Of a DNA stretch of 46,648 nucleotides, positions 1-9,385 are shown one piece after another; positions within the stretch are counted from its first letter, which is position 1; each line of letters starts with the position of its first letter. The notes beneath the pieces are model-generated. The model worked only from the letters and a program-made list of their open reading frames with translations. It was not told where the DNA came from and made no database searches. Position numbers and translations under genes: made by a program. This DNA is from a virus. Where the stretch lies: the IMG/VR virus record IMGVR_UViG_3300037502_001380, positions 1 to 46,648 of that record; one strand, written 5' to 3'.

Positions 1-2113
1 TGTTTTGCTTAGTAAACGTCAAAGACATCTGTGCTTGGTCAGTACCATTCTCTTGATAGTGTGCAAGGCCAAAGTTAGTCACTTGCAAGTTAGGGTCTAT
101 CGTATAAGTACCATCTGATTGTCTTTTAACGCCTAATGCTTCACGTGTAGTCTCATCCAAGTAGTTTAGCTTAGCAGACGGTATTATTCCTAACAATGAA
201 CCTGGTTGGCCTTTGAGTTGCTCTAAGAAGTTTTCGTCAAACTGCTTAGCTACACCACCAGAGAATGAATAACCTTTGACTAAATGCGTGTAGTTCTTTA
301 GTTTGTTCTGACCTAAGTAGTTAGCTACTGCATCTACCACTGCTGGGTTGCCTTTCTTGAACTCTGCTTGTAGTTCTTGTGGAGTGTATTTGGTATAAAC
401 CGAAGTTTGACCACCAGACATTTGAGTTGTTGCAATGGCTCTAGATTTTGTAACATTCAATTTATTCCAATCTACAGCCTTATCTTTTTCAACAGCATTT
501 GCAAACCTGTCAATCACTGCTTTGCTGTCCATCATCATAGCGTAACTAGTTTGCAAACCTATGCTGGCATTCTCCAACGTGTTTATTGTGAACTCACCAG
601 TGTTGAACTTCTCTACAAAGTTTTGCCAGTTTACAATACTACCTTTATACATAGGGTTTTTGTTGCCATCTTGAAACCCATTCTGTTTCATAACCTGACT
701 AAACACGCTATAGTCTACTCTACCTGACAAGTTTGAAGCCTGACGCAATGCATCTACAATCATTGGCATAGCTTCACCATAACGCCTGTCACCTGTCATA
801 GACTTGATAGCGTTACCTAGTACTGGGTTTTGCCTAAAGAAGTCGTTGTATTGTTGTTTGTATACATCAGAGTGTTCTTTAGCTGCTTGTGCAATGTTAG
901 GCATCGTAACAGGTATTACAGCAGTACCACCAAAGTAAGGTGCTTCTGGTATGTTTTTTAGACTGTATTCGTAATTTATTTCTTGCTTTCTATTGCTATG
1001 ACGCAGCATTTCTATCTGGTCTTGACGTGCTACTAGCTTACCATCTTTTTGAGAGAACGCATACCTGTCAATGACACTTCTTTCTAATGTCCTTTCCAAT
1101 CTCTGCTTAGCCAGGTTAGTCAAATCGCCTTCCATGTAAGCTTGTTTGACTTTCTCTGAGTTCTCTGTCAAAGTCTGGTTTAGTTCTTCATACGCCTTTC
1201 TTGTGTTGTCACCTACAATGCCGTCATCTTTGACACCCAGTGCTTTTTGCGCTCTTCTAATTTGTGCAGGGTTATTAGAGTCCAACATGGTCTTGATAGC
1301 AGACAGCGAATCTTTGCTCTGCTTGAATGAACCTTCAGCGTCTTTCAACATCAAATCCCTAAAGGATTGTTCTTGTTCTGGTGCTAAGTTGCCTACTTCA
1401 TACGCAGCCTGTATGCCTAGATGCGCTTGTATCTTAGGCGAAGAGATGTAACTACGCCATGCAGACTGTACTTCTTCTTCACTAACTTTCTTTTCAGTAC
1501 CTACCCAGTAGTAGTAGTTACCTACTTTTTTCATTCCTACAGTTTGGTCTGCTGCACTACCCCAACCTTCTGCAAACTTGCTAAACTCTGTGATGACATC
1601 TAGTTCTTTGACCATGTCAGGTGCAGCTACAGTTTTACGCTTGCCTGTCAGTGGGTCAAAGCCTGAACCTTGCTCTGCTGCTTTCTGCACTGCTCTTTGA
1701 TAGACAAACTTATATGCAGGGTCAGTATTGCCTTTGGTGAACTCTTCCACTTCCTGCATGGCTTTCTGATAGTCTTGGTAGAACCCTTGCACTGCACCAA
1801 AGACACCTGTTGGTTTCCACATCTCGCTAAGCACACCTTTAGCTTGCCGTATACCACGCATAGCATCTGACACCTTACCAGTAGAGTAAGCGTTAGATAC
1901 TCCTTCTACCAGGCTGCTGACTTCTTTCAGACCAGCTTCTACCAATGGTTTATCTGCTGACACGTATTGAGGCATCATACCTTTCATAGTGTCATACGTA
2001 TCTTTCTCCTGTTGCATACCTTGCATCTGAGCATACATCTGCTCAAAAGGTAGTTGCAACTTAGGTATCTCAAATGTAACAGGTGTTAGCCTTGTTCCTA
2101 ATGCAATTCCCAT
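1..2113 (-). CDS. Large internal virion (cargo-like) protein with peptidoglycan-binding-like motif, partial
   Basis: An open frame begins at ATG 2113 and runs off the window edge after 704 codons without a stop, so the C-terminus is missing. It starts MGIALGTRLTPVTFEIPKLQ and is rich in Gln, Lys and Glu helices. Around residues 281-310 is the string AQIRRAQKALGVKDDGIVGD, followed by NTRKAYEEL. This closely matches the PG_binding_1 pattern (Q-x-aL-G-v-x-x-DGi-G-xxT), a peptidoglycan-anchoring helical module. The gene is the last of the leftward block, 3 bp after its neighbour. In crAss-like phages this position holds large internal or cargo proteins ejected with the DNA; that role is inferred here from position. 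A wall-binding segment would suit a protein that must cross the periplasm at infection. A tail-lysozyme-like protein is an alternative, but no catalytic motif was seen in the visible part. Confidence 0.7.
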   Translation of the reverse strand, partial: MGIALGTRLTPVTFEIPKLQLPFEQMYAQMQGMQQEKDTYDTMKGMMPQYVSADKPLVEAGLKEVSSLVEGVSNAYSTGKVSDAMRGIRQAKGVLSEMWKPTGVFGAVQGFYQDYQKAMQEVEEFTKGNTDPAYKFVYQRAVQKAAEQGSGFDPLTGKRKTVAAPDMVKELDVITEFSKFAEGWGSAADQTVGMKKVGNYYYWVGTEKKVSEEEVQSAWRSYISSPKIQAHLGIQAAYEVGNLAPEQEQSFRDLMLKDAEGSFKQSKDSLSAIKTMLDSNNPAQIRRAQKALGVKDDGIVGDNTRKAYEELNQTLTENSEKVKQAYMEGDLTNLAKQRLERTLERSVIDRYAFSQKDGKLVARQDQIEMLRHSNRKQEINYEYSLKNIPEAPYFGGTAVIPVTMPNIAQAAKEHSDVYKQQYNDFFRQNPVLGNAIKSMTGDRRYGEAMPMIVDALRQASNLSGRVDYSVFSQVMKQNGFQDGNKNPMYKGSIVNWQNFVEKFNTGEFTINTLENASIGLQTSYAMMMDSKAVIDRFANAVEKDKAVDWNKLNVTKSRAIATTQMSGGQTSVYTKYTPQELQAEFKKGNPAVVDAVANYLGQNKLKNYTHLVKGYSFSGGVAKQFDENFLEQLKGQPGSLLGIIPSAKLNYLDETTREALGVKRQSDGTYTIDPNLQVTNFGLAHYQENGTDQAQMSLTFTKQN

Positions 2114-2116
2114 GTG

Positions 2117-3562
2117 TTATAGTTTTAAGGATGCTAGCCAGCCTCCCTTGCTTTTAGTCTCTTTAGTCTCTGTAGGTTTTTTGACTGCTTCTGCCATTCG
2201 CTTATTTAGTTCTTTCAAGTAAGCATCTTGTTCTTCATCGCTAGATGTTGTAAATGCAATCAAGTCATCTTCAGATAACATGCCCATTTGTCTTGCTTTA
2301 TCAAATATGGATTTAACATCTTGCATGGCAAAGTTCTTAGTCTTCAACGTAGATGCAAGCAGTTGTTGTTGTGCAACACTAGCCCTAGCATTGGTAATCT
2401 CTTGACCTGCCTGACCAGTAGCACTCAACATGTCGTTAGCAAAAGATTGCAGTTGCGCTTTAGAGGCAGTAGTCAGGTTGCGTGACATCTCCCTGGCTCT
2501 GACTTGTTCTGCACCTAAGCCTTGCAAACCTGCTGCCCTAGCTTGTCTGTATTGGTTTTCTTGCTGCTGGCCACTAAGCATAGCTTCTTGTGTCCTACCC
2601 ATTATCTCACTCTGCGTGTTTTGCAATAGAGCTTGACGTACAGCTTCATTCTGTATGCCAGCTACAGAAGCCCTACCTCTAGCACCTTCTTGCTGCAACC
2701 TTTGCTGTATAGGTGTAATGTCAAATCGCATCTCTTCCAATTCACGTCTAGACTGAGACTCGTAAGGATTCATAATAGGGCTGTACCTATCATAACCTGA
2801 TGAAGCCATTAGACCTTTACCTAATAGTTCTGCTGACTTACCTAATATCATAGGAGACAACATATCAGACAAGAACTTAGAACGCTGTGTGTCTTTGCTA
2901 GTCTGTGCTGTGACTACTGCATTCTGACGTAGTGAAGCCATTGCATTCTGTCCTGCTGTAGCTAGACTGTTTTGAAAACTGTTGTCTAGATTGTATTGTG
3001 GGAATGCGCTTGGTAAAGTAGCTAACGGTTTACTGAGGTTGCCATCAGATATTGTTCTGTTTATCTTTGTAAGGTCAGTTGCAGTAGCAGGTTGTGTAGT
3101 AGATGTTGCCGCTACAGAAGTGTTAGTTACTGGCCTTGCAACAGGTCTTACGCTGCTTACAGGTCTTGCTGGTTGTTGTACAGCCATAGTTGGCATTGCA
3201 ACAACATTGTTTGGTGCCATAATCCCTACTGTCTGTGCAAGTGACATTGGCTGAACCATTGGCTGCTGGTATGGATTTGTGAATGCAGGGTTTACCGTGT
3301 TTGTACCTTGTATAATCCAACCACCACCTTGCAACTTACCACCATACTCTTTTAACAACCTTCTATTTTCTTGCATCGTGTCAATAGCAGCTTCCTTAGC
3401 ACGTACAACTTCTTGCATACGGATAAGTTCTTCTATCTCAGCTAAGAAAGAACGTTTAGACAAAGGGTTCAAGTCTCTGTCTTTGTACTTGTCGCTTATC
3501 TTCTTAGAAGCTTGTGCAAATGTCTTACCACTATATTTAGTAGAGATGTGTTTCTTTTTCAT
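2117..3562 (-). CDS. Internal virion or cargo-like structural protein
   Basis: This 481-residue protein is largely helical and low in aromatics. Residues about 20-80 are charged helix, about 95-165 form a Pro/Thr/Val/Ala-rich low-complexity linker (TSVAATSTTQPATATD), and about 270-400 are a long Gln/Ala/Arg-rich coiled-coil-like stretch (QQRLQQEGARGRASVAGIQN). The C-terminus is basic. Such composition is usual for ejection or cargo proteins held inside podovirus heads. It overlaps the preceding 202-residue gene by 4 bp and is followed after 3 bp by the large partial gene, so the three are probably translated together. I recognise no enzyme motif. The assignment rests on position downstream of the tail stabilization protein plus composition. 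Confidence 0.6.
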   Translation of the reverse strand: MKKKHISTKYSGKTFAQASKKISDKYKDRDLNPLSKRSFLAEIEELIRMQEVVRAKEAAIDTMQENRRLLKEYGGKLQGGGWIIQGTNTVNPAFTNPYQQPMVQPMSLAQTVGIMAPNNVVAMPTMAVQQPARPVSSVRPVARPVTNTSVAATSTTQPATATDLTKINRTISDGNLSKPLATLPSAFPQYNLDNSFQNSLATAGQNAMASLRQNAVVTAQTSKDTQRSKFLSDMLSPMILGKSAELLGKGLMASSGYDRYSPIMNPYESQSRRELEEMRFDITPIQQRLQQEGARGRASVAGIQNEAVRQALLQNTQSEIMGRTQEAMLSGQQQENQYRQARAAGLQGLGAEQVRAREMSRNLTTASKAQLQSFANDMLSATGQAGQEITNARASVAQQQLLASTLKTKNFAMQDVKSIFDKARQMGMLSEDDLIAFTTSSDEEQDAYLKELNKRMAEAVKKPTETKETKSKGGWLASLKL

Positions 3563-4167
3563 ACCAATAGTTTATCGCTGAATATGTATGTGCCTCCTTT
3601 GCGCAAGTACCTGGTTTCACCACCTTCTACTTCTGCTACAGCTTTTTTAGCAGGCGTACCTTTTGCACTTACCATGATGCCACCAGTACTGTGTTTGCGT
3701 CCTTTGTAGAATGTCAAATCATCTGCACCTTGCAGTGTGCCACCAAATTCCATCTTAGCTTTAATCTTGCGTTCTTGTTCTAACATCTGCTTGGTAGGTT
3801 TCTTACCAGAACCTTTGTTAGCCCTGATGTTATCCCATAGACCACGTTGAGAATAAGAACCATCTTTACGCTTTATGAGTCCACCCTTAGCCATCATAGG
3901 CGTAGAGGAATACATCTTGTTAAATGAACTCCTTGCTGCTTGTTGCGCACTGACAGCTTGCAGGATAGGTGCAGCTACAGATGCAATTGCACCAGGTATA
4001 GCACCTACGCCAGGTATAGCACTTGCAATGCCACCTACAGCAGATATAGTATTAGCTAAGTTAGATAGCTGACCACCGTTTTGATAACGTTTAGTAAACT
4101 TACCACCCTTACCATATTTCTTCAAGTATTTCAATGGGGGAGGTCCCACAACCATTCTAGTTTTCAT
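3559..4167 (-). CDS. Small virion-associated protein with hydrophobic Gly/Ala/Pro segment
   Basis: This 202-residue basic protein has a Gly-rich N-terminus (KYLKKYGKGGKFTKRYQNGG). A hydrophobic Gly/Ala/Pro segment at about residues 43-72 (GGIASAIPGVGAIPGAIASV) could insert in a membrane. The C-terminal part reads KHSTGGIMV, then EVEGGETRYL, then YIFSDKL, a pattern I associate with conserved proteins of crAss-like phages in this cargo region. The gene sits 11 bp after the small basic 103-residue gene and overlaps the next by 4 bp. A role as an internal protein that perforates a membrane during DNA ejection is possible, but it is inference from the hydrophobic segment and neighbours. Confidence 0.55.
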   Translation of the reverse strand: MKTRMVVGPPPLKYLKKYGKGGKFTKRYQNGGQLSNLANTISAVGGIASAIPGVGAIPGAIASVAAPILQAVSAQQAARSSFNKMYSSTPMMAKGGLIKRKDGSYSQRGLWDNIRANKGSGKKPTKQMLEQERKIKAKMEFGGTLQGADDLTFYKGRKHSTGGIMVSAKGTPAKKAVAEVEGGETRYLRKGGTYIFSDKLLV

Positions 4168-4178
4168 GTCGTTTAGTT

Positions 4179-4490
4179 TTATTTAGTTTGCAGTAGAGGT
4201 AGGCTACCACCCATTTCCCACTTACCAAGTCTTTTATGCCAGTATAATGGTGAAAACTTGTCGTTAGCTTTGCTGGAGTTCTTACCTCCCATTCTATTCC
4301 AGAAGTTCTTCCTGCGTTTCTCACTACCATGCTGGCTAAAGTCTTTCATCTTGCTGTCACCACCATGCACTACTTTGTACTGGTCTCCTTTCTTAGCAAG
4401 CACCATCCATTTCTTACCTGGTCTAGAAGATTGTTTCTTTTGTCCAACCTTGCTGAAACCCATGTTTTTATATCGGTTAGGTATTGCCAT
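4179..4490 (-). CDS. Small conserved basic phage protein
   Basis: A 103-residue, strongly basic protein. It contains YKVVHGGDSKMKDFSQHGSE followed by KRRKNFWNRMGGK and FSPLYWHKRLGKWEMGG. This signature (VVHGG, MKDFxQH, KRRxNFWxRMGG, SPLYWHK) recurs in small proteins of large Bacteroidota phages and other phages. I know of no demonstrated function. It lies between the tail stabilization gene and the cargo genes, 2 bp after the 60-residue Cys-containing gene, so it is probably a minor DNA- or virion-associated protein. The assignment is by recalled sequence resemblance only. Confidence 0.6.
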   Translation of the reverse strand: MAIPNRYKNMGFSKVGQKKQSSRPGKKWMVLAKKGDQYKVVHGGDSKMKDFSQHGSEKRRKNFWNRMGGKNSSKANDKFSPLYWHKRLGKWEMGGSLPLLQTK

Positions 4491-4492
4491 GA

Positions 4493-4675
4493 TTAACGAT
4501 TTTTAGCCATCTTACGAAATGTTTTTGCAAGGTTGTATCTGCGACTTCCTGAGGGACAACTTGAACTACCAAACTTAGCACCAGTACACACTCCCTCAGT
4601 GCCTCTACGTTTAATGCTAGCAGTGGCTTTTTGAATCCAACCTCCTTTCTTATATTTCAACATCTTGTCGTTCAT
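4493..4675 (-). CDS. Tiny conserved basic Cys-containing phage protein
   Basis: A 60-residue protein of pattern KKGGWIQKATASIKRRGTEG, then CTG, a short spacer with SSC, and RRYNLAKTFRKMAKNR. It resembles the family of tiny phage proteins with the motif WIQKA-x(n)-G-x-C-T-x(n)-C-x(n)-R-x-x-LA-x-x-F-x-x, common in many large phages. Two Cys and many Lys/Arg suggest a small nucleic-acid-binding or packaging-related protein, but this is not established. It follows the 1300-residue tail gene after a 62-bp gap, one of the longer gaps in the block. Its leader contains AAAACTAAATACT directly before ATG. Confidence 0.6.
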   Translation of the reverse strand: MNDKMLKYKKGGWIQKATASIKRRGTEGVCTGAKFGSSSCPSGSRRYNLAKTFRKMAKNR

Positions 4676-4737
4676 AGTATTTAGTTTTACTTTGTCACAA
4701 TTAAATATTTATGGTTACGTTTAGTTAATATATAACA

Positions 4738-7700
4738 TTACCTATTCTGTGGTAAGTTAGTGTATTCTGTGATATAAAGCAACATCTTATGTTTAGCAGC
4801 TTTAAACATTAGACGCAATTCAATGAATTTGTCTCTAAACATAACCTGTTCGTGTTGTGGTTTGTCGTAATCTACATTCACAGGTACCACATCTTGATAG
4901 CCTTGTTCGCCATTGTAATAAGTCTGCCTGTCTGTCCAATTGGTTGACAACACACCATCTGCTATACTCATATCCCTAAGTCCACCAATGCGGTAATTCC
5001 TGTCTGCTTGCACCACTGTCTTAACCCTCTCATTCCAAGTGATGATTTCAGTAGGGTCATTGGTTAACAACAGATTCACCATGCCAGTGCTTTGTTTCCT
5101 GGTATATGCAAAGGCTTTGTCAAAGGTCTTGTTTAACACATCAGACCATCTGTTGTTTTCCCATTTCATCACAGGTGCATAATAGTGTACGCTATGCCAT
5201 TGCATAGTCTGTGCGCCATTGTACACCAGACCTACTTGAAAATCGTATTCCTTACCATAAAAAGTGCAAAAGGTATGTCTGTCATCATGTGCATACAGTC
5301 CATTTTCAATAGAAGAGTAAAACACACGATTCAGATAAAACATGTAACCTGGTTGATAAGCATGAAAGCTAACCCACGCTTTAGCTACCATAGAGTAAGA
5401 CACTGTAAACGAATTGACTTCTTTACCTGTCACATGCCTTCTATGTACCAACACCCTCTCATAGTAAGGGTCATAACTCAGTTGCACATAAGCTCTGTCC
5501 TGCATCACAGGTTGGTCTGCAAAGAAGTTGTACATGCCATTCCTAGATAGTTCTGTCACTTGTCCTGCATAGCCAAACACTTTACCTGCATCTTCATCAT
5601 ACCAGAACAAACCACTAGGTGTGACTACACTAGCTAACCTGCCTTGCTGACCACCATAACCACTAGCATCAGTAGCAATCTCTTGCGCTGGCACACCTAA
5701 GAATTGCGGATTGCCTAAGTACAAGCTAGCACCACTCATCTCTATGCGCTGTGGGTCAGGTTGCAACAAGAACACACCTCTGACCATCCTGGTGACTAAC
5801 ATACCACCTGTGTAATCAAAAGCTGTGATAGCACCCCTGTGCGCTGGTGTGTCTTGGTAATTCAAAGGTGCATAGTAACGCCATGCATCTGACTGTTGTT
5901 CTTGTGAGTTGACATCAGAAAAGATAATCCTGTTTGGATAATGACCTCTGCAATCAGAACAATAATTAAAACTAATAGGTAGTGGATATGATATGCGCTG
6001 GTCTGCAATCACACCAATGTCTTTCAACACATCGTACCTGGGTTCATGCACACTCTCTCTTAACACATAAGATTCATTGCCGCCATCAAAGACTACATCT
6101 GCTATCATCCTAGCTGCGTAATTGCGTATTACTTCTTCTTGACCCCACGGAAACACTGTAGTAGTGGCTGTAGGTACTCCTTTACCATCGTAGTAATAAA
6201 CATTATCAATAGTGCTAAAATCATAATTGCTTTCTACGGGTAAGTTCTGTATGAGTTCGTATTCGTAGTTTATCTGTTTGGTACCAGACAATTCAATGAA
6301 TGACACGTTGAACACGTTGACATTGCTAATTTGTTTTTCTCCAGCATATAGGATGTTAGACACACCTGTCAATGGAGAAGAGTTCATAAACCTATACCGT
6401 ATAGCTTGCACACTTTGAAAGACAGCACCAAAGCGTTTAGCATACGTATACCGCATATTGGTAGTATTGCTAAAGAACTTGGTAGGCAGCCTGTCTAACT
6501 CTATCAGATTCATACCATGATTCAAAGACCTGTTAGAAAAGCCTTGGTACTCAGATGTCCTATAGGGTACGTAGTAGGATTCTAAGATAGGCAACACTTC
6601 ATGGTAGGCTTCAAACGTATCTCCAAACACATGCCCTTTGCCATAGTGTTGTAAGTCTTTGTCATCTTCAAAGAACTTATCTTTCTTAGTTCGTATGTCT
6701 CTATAGTTGATAGTTTTTAGTTCACCGTTGACTTTGAAGTAAGAGGCTTTGACTGCTTTCTTGTCTACCAGGCTGTTAGAACTAATAAAGTTCTGTTTAG
6801 CACTGTTGTAGAACTTGTTGAACTGGTCTTTGCTGTTTGGTAGATAATGTATGAACCTACCCCTGTGATTAGCAGGGAAGCCTTGCAATTGTTCATTGTT
6901 GTATGGCAGCAAATAACCACTACCTCTAACTGTCTCAGCAGAAGAAGTTACAAAAAAGTGACCTACCACATCTGATGTAGGGTAGCTGATGTTTGAAAAC
7001 TGTATACCTATATATCTCTTTTTAGTGCCATTCAATAGTCTTTCTTTCTCTCTGCTAGGTATCTTGTGATAGCGCACAGGTTTACCTTTTAGACTAACAT
7101 TGTTTGCATCAACACCCCAGTAATCTGTACCACAAAAGTTCACAGGGTCAGCATACAATTCATCACTCTGCCAATATCCTAGTTGTTTAGTAGAAGTTAT
7201 GCTGGTATCTTCCACCATCCATCTAGGTACAGTGTCTTTGTTGTCAGGTAATACTTCTATGCGCTGTGGTGTAACTGTGTAAGATTCTACTAACGTGCTG
7301 TATTTGATACCACCCACAGAGAAAGTAAGTGTGATATTGAATGATTTTTCTCCGTATTTTTTATCAGGGTCAGGTATTTGCAATATTGCAGTAGTTGGAT
7401 TTTCTCTATGCGTATAAGTGAGTCCATCTGGAGTGACTACTGTCCACAACACGTTGTCTAATAGATTGCCAGTAGAAGATATAGTGAATTGCAAATACCA
7501 AGACTTTCTGTTTCTTTCACCTCTATACCAGGTGTACACATCGTAGTCTATCTCTACGCCTTTGACATCTGATTTCACAGGACTCTCTACGCTAATCAAA
7601 TCAGTGTCTAACACATTCCTACCTGGTATATGAAACACTGGACTCAGTGAACCATTCTTCATCAAGTAGACTATGCCATACGCTTTGACCTCATCCCCTT

Positions 7701-8640
7701 GTTCCGTGAATAGAGCATCTTCGCTTTCTTGTATAGCATAGTTCGTCTTAATCTTAGAAGCCGATTTCTGAAACTGACTGTAATCATAAGTTTTCTCGCT
7801 TAAATTACCTCTTAACAATCTACCATGCACAGACTCCATGAACCTGGACGTATCATAAAACACACCTGTAGACAACAAACTTTTAAAGTCTTTAGGTACT
7901 AACCCTCTGCCAGTATACACCCATCTGACATAAGAACCTCTGACAGGTATGACATCCTCGTATTCGTAAGCATCCACTGTCACGCCATTGTTAGATGTAT
8001 AATGCAATGCACTTACCCTGACATAACTACCTACAACGTCATAAATATCTAACTGTATGGCTTGACCTTCTTCTACCACTCTTATAGGTTGAGATGGTAT
8101 AGTCTTTATAAGAGGGGTCAAATTGTTATCCAACACTTCTACCACAAACAGATAAGTGCCTTTATTCAATTCACCTCCTGCCACATTCTCTCCAGTAACA
8201 GTAGGGTATGTTGTGTTTGGCACCAATCTGAAATCATCTACTCCTACAAACAAGCCACTGTCAAGATTGTAAAACCTGTCTTCATGATAACCATCATTCC
8301 AGTATACAGACCTTTCACAACCATTGACTATTTTGTACTTACCTTGTATAGGATACTGACGTTGAAAATCCAATTCAGCAAGTTCTATCAAAGTAGTTAG
8401 GCTTTCAGACTTCTGGTCATACAATACAATGTAGCCTGGTTCACAAAACAAGATAGCTTGTTCTCCATCCATTGTAATGCTACCCACCAGTTTGCCAGGC
8501 AAATCACTTACTTTCCTGTTAGCAGGTTCAGTAGACAGCGCAAACTCATTAGGTTCTTTGACAGCATTGATAGCCATCCTGTAAGTACCTTCAGGCTGTG
8601 CTTCTGGATTAGCGTCTAACCATAGTCCTTTAAATGCCAT
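4738..8640 (-). CDS. Tail stabilization protein (P22 gp10-like, crAss Tstab candidate)
   Basis: This 1300-residue protein begins MAFKGLWLDANPEAQPEGTY and is beta-rich and aromatic-rich throughout, without obvious repeats or enzyme motifs. The N-terminal pattern (short strand, then PEGTYRMAINAV) is what I expect of large phage tail-hub proteins that report on their own ordered loops. In crAss-like genomes the long gene directly after the tail tubular protein is the tail stabilization protein, which extends the podovirus tail nozzle. Here it starts 1 bp after the tubular gene. Length is within the range I recall for this family. The call rests on position, size and composition; a tail spike or hub is the alternative. 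Confidence 0.65.
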   Translation of the reverse strand: MAFKGLWLDANPEAQPEGTYRMAINAVKEPNEFALSTEPANRKVSDLPGKLVGSITMDGEQAILFCEPGYIVLYDQKSESLTTLIELAELDFQRQYPIQGKYKIVNGCERSVYWNDGYHEDRFYNLDSGLFVGVDDFRLVPNTTYPTVTGENVAGGELNKGTYLFVVEVLDNNLTPLIKTIPSQPIRVVEEGQAIQLDIYDVVGSYVRVSALHYTSNNGVTVDAYEYEDVIPVRGSYVRWVYTGRGLVPKDFKSLLSTGVFYDTSRFMESVHGRLLRGNLSEKTYDYSQFQKSASKIKTNYAIQESEDALFTEQGDEVKAYGIVYLMKNGSLSPVFHIPGRNVLDTDLISVESPVKSDVKGVEIDYDVYTWYRGERNRKSWYLQFTISSTGNLLDNVLWTVVTPDGLTYTHRENPTTAILQIPDPDKKYGEKSFNITLTFSVGGIKYSTLVESYTVTPQRIEVLPDNKDTVPRWMVEDTSITSTKQLGYWQSDELYADPVNFCGTDYWGVDANNVSLKGKPVRYHKIPSREKERLLNGTKKRYIGIQFSNISYPTSDVVGHFFVTSSAETVRGSGYLLPYNNEQLQGFPANHRGRFIHYLPNSKDQFNKFYNSAKQNFISSNSLVDKKAVKASYFKVNGELKTINYRDIRTKKDKFFEDDKDLQHYGKGHVFGDTFEAYHEVLPILESYYVPYRTSEYQGFSNRSLNHGMNLIELDRLPTKFFSNTTNMRYTYAKRFGAVFQSVQAIRYRFMNSSPLTGVSNILYAGEKQISNVNVFNVSFIELSGTKQINYEYELIQNLPVESNYDFSTIDNVYYYDGKGVPTATTTVFPWGQEEVIRNYAARMIADVVFDGGNESYVLRESVHEPRYDVLKDIGVIADQRISYPLPISFNYCSDCRGHYPNRIIFSDVNSQEQQSDAWRYYAPLNYQDTPAHRGAITAFDYTGGMLVTRMVRGVFLLQPDPQRIEMSGASLYLGNPQFLGVPAQEIATDASGYGGQQGRLASVVTPSGLFWYDEDAGKVFGYAGQVTELSRNGMYNFFADQPVMQDRAYVQLSYDPYYERVLVHRRHVTGKEVNSFTVSYSMVAKAWVSFHAYQPGYMFYLNRVFYSSIENGLYAHDDRHTFCTFYGKEYDFQVGLVYNGAQTMQWHSVHYYAPVMKWENNRWSDVLNKTFDKAFAYTRKQSTGMVNLLLTNDPTEIITWNERVKTVVQADRNYRIGGLRDMSIADGVLSTNWTDRQTYYNGEQGYQDVVPVNVDYDKPQHEQVMFRDKFIELRLMFKAAKHKMLLYITEYTNLPQNR

Positions 8641-8641
8641 A

Positions 8642-9385
8642 TCAGTTTCGTTTCCAGTTCATAAATTTATTTCTGCGCATCACAAAAGCATTGTGTTTGC
8701 CTACGTTGATAGCAGACAACAGATACCTACCCTTAAACGATTCCAAATGCGCTCTGCTTTTGACGTGCATAGAGTCTGCTATCTGAAATGCGTTTTGTTC
8801 ATGTGCGTAAATCTTATCTTCCCAATACCTAGATTGCACAAAGTAAGAAAGACCCATCATCAAATCTGGGTCATCAGGTATCATCAGCTCTCCATCTTCT
8901 TCTACTAACGTCTTGTATATCACTGACACTTCACCATCAGGATAGTCAATAGTCAGACAGGTCATGGTGTGGTCTATGGAGAATCCGGTTTCACACTTGT
9001 TGCAGTACAGCGTTTCTTCTACTAACACATGCCTGTTTTGACCTAAGTACTTCAATGGTTTAGCTTGTTGATAAAATGGACTAGAGAAATACACTTCTTG
9101 CGCAATGATTAACCTGTAATCGCCATAATCTCTAGTGATAGCTTTAGGCACATCTACACCAGGTGAAGTATGTCTTACGTCAATGATGCGCAACACATTG
9201 TCAGGTAGACGTACCTTGTGATTGGTTACAGGTATCGTTGCAATATGCAATGCTTCTGCAATAGGCAACTGATAAGTCCTGTAAATAAGATAAGCCCATG
9301 ATAATATTTGAGCCTTGTCTACTTGTTGCCGTATGCTATCTGGCAGATAGTTCATCACAGCTTCCATAGGTACGTATTTTACCAT
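8642..9385 (-). CDS. Tail tubular protein (P22 gp4 / T7 gp11-like candidate)
   Basis: A 247-residue protein of mixed helix and strand: MVKYVPMEAVMNYLPDSIRQ, a helical start (WAYLIYRTYQLPIAEALHIA), a strand-rich middle (VRLPDNVLRIIDVRH) and a helical C-terminal part. A conserved-looking Cys pair sits in YCNKCETG near residue 130. This layout is typical of head-completion or tail tubular proteins of short-tailed phages, which join portal to nozzle. In crAss-like phages it is paired with the tail stabilization protein that follows here after 1 bp. It overlaps the IHF-like gene by 7 bp. Assigned by position and architecture. Confidence 0.65.
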   Translation of the reverse strand: MVKYVPMEAVMNYLPDSIRQQVDKAQILSWAYLIYRTYQLPIAEALHIATIPVTNHKVRLPDNVLRIIDVRHTSPGVDVPKAITRDYGDYRLIIAQEVYFSSPFYQQAKPLKYLGQNRHVLVEETLYCNKCETGFSIDHTMTCLTIDYPDGEVSVIYKTLVEEDGELMIPDDPDLMMGLSYFVQSRYWEDKIYAHEQNAFQIADSMHVKSRAHLESFKGRYLLSAINVGKHNAFVMRRNKFMNWKRN

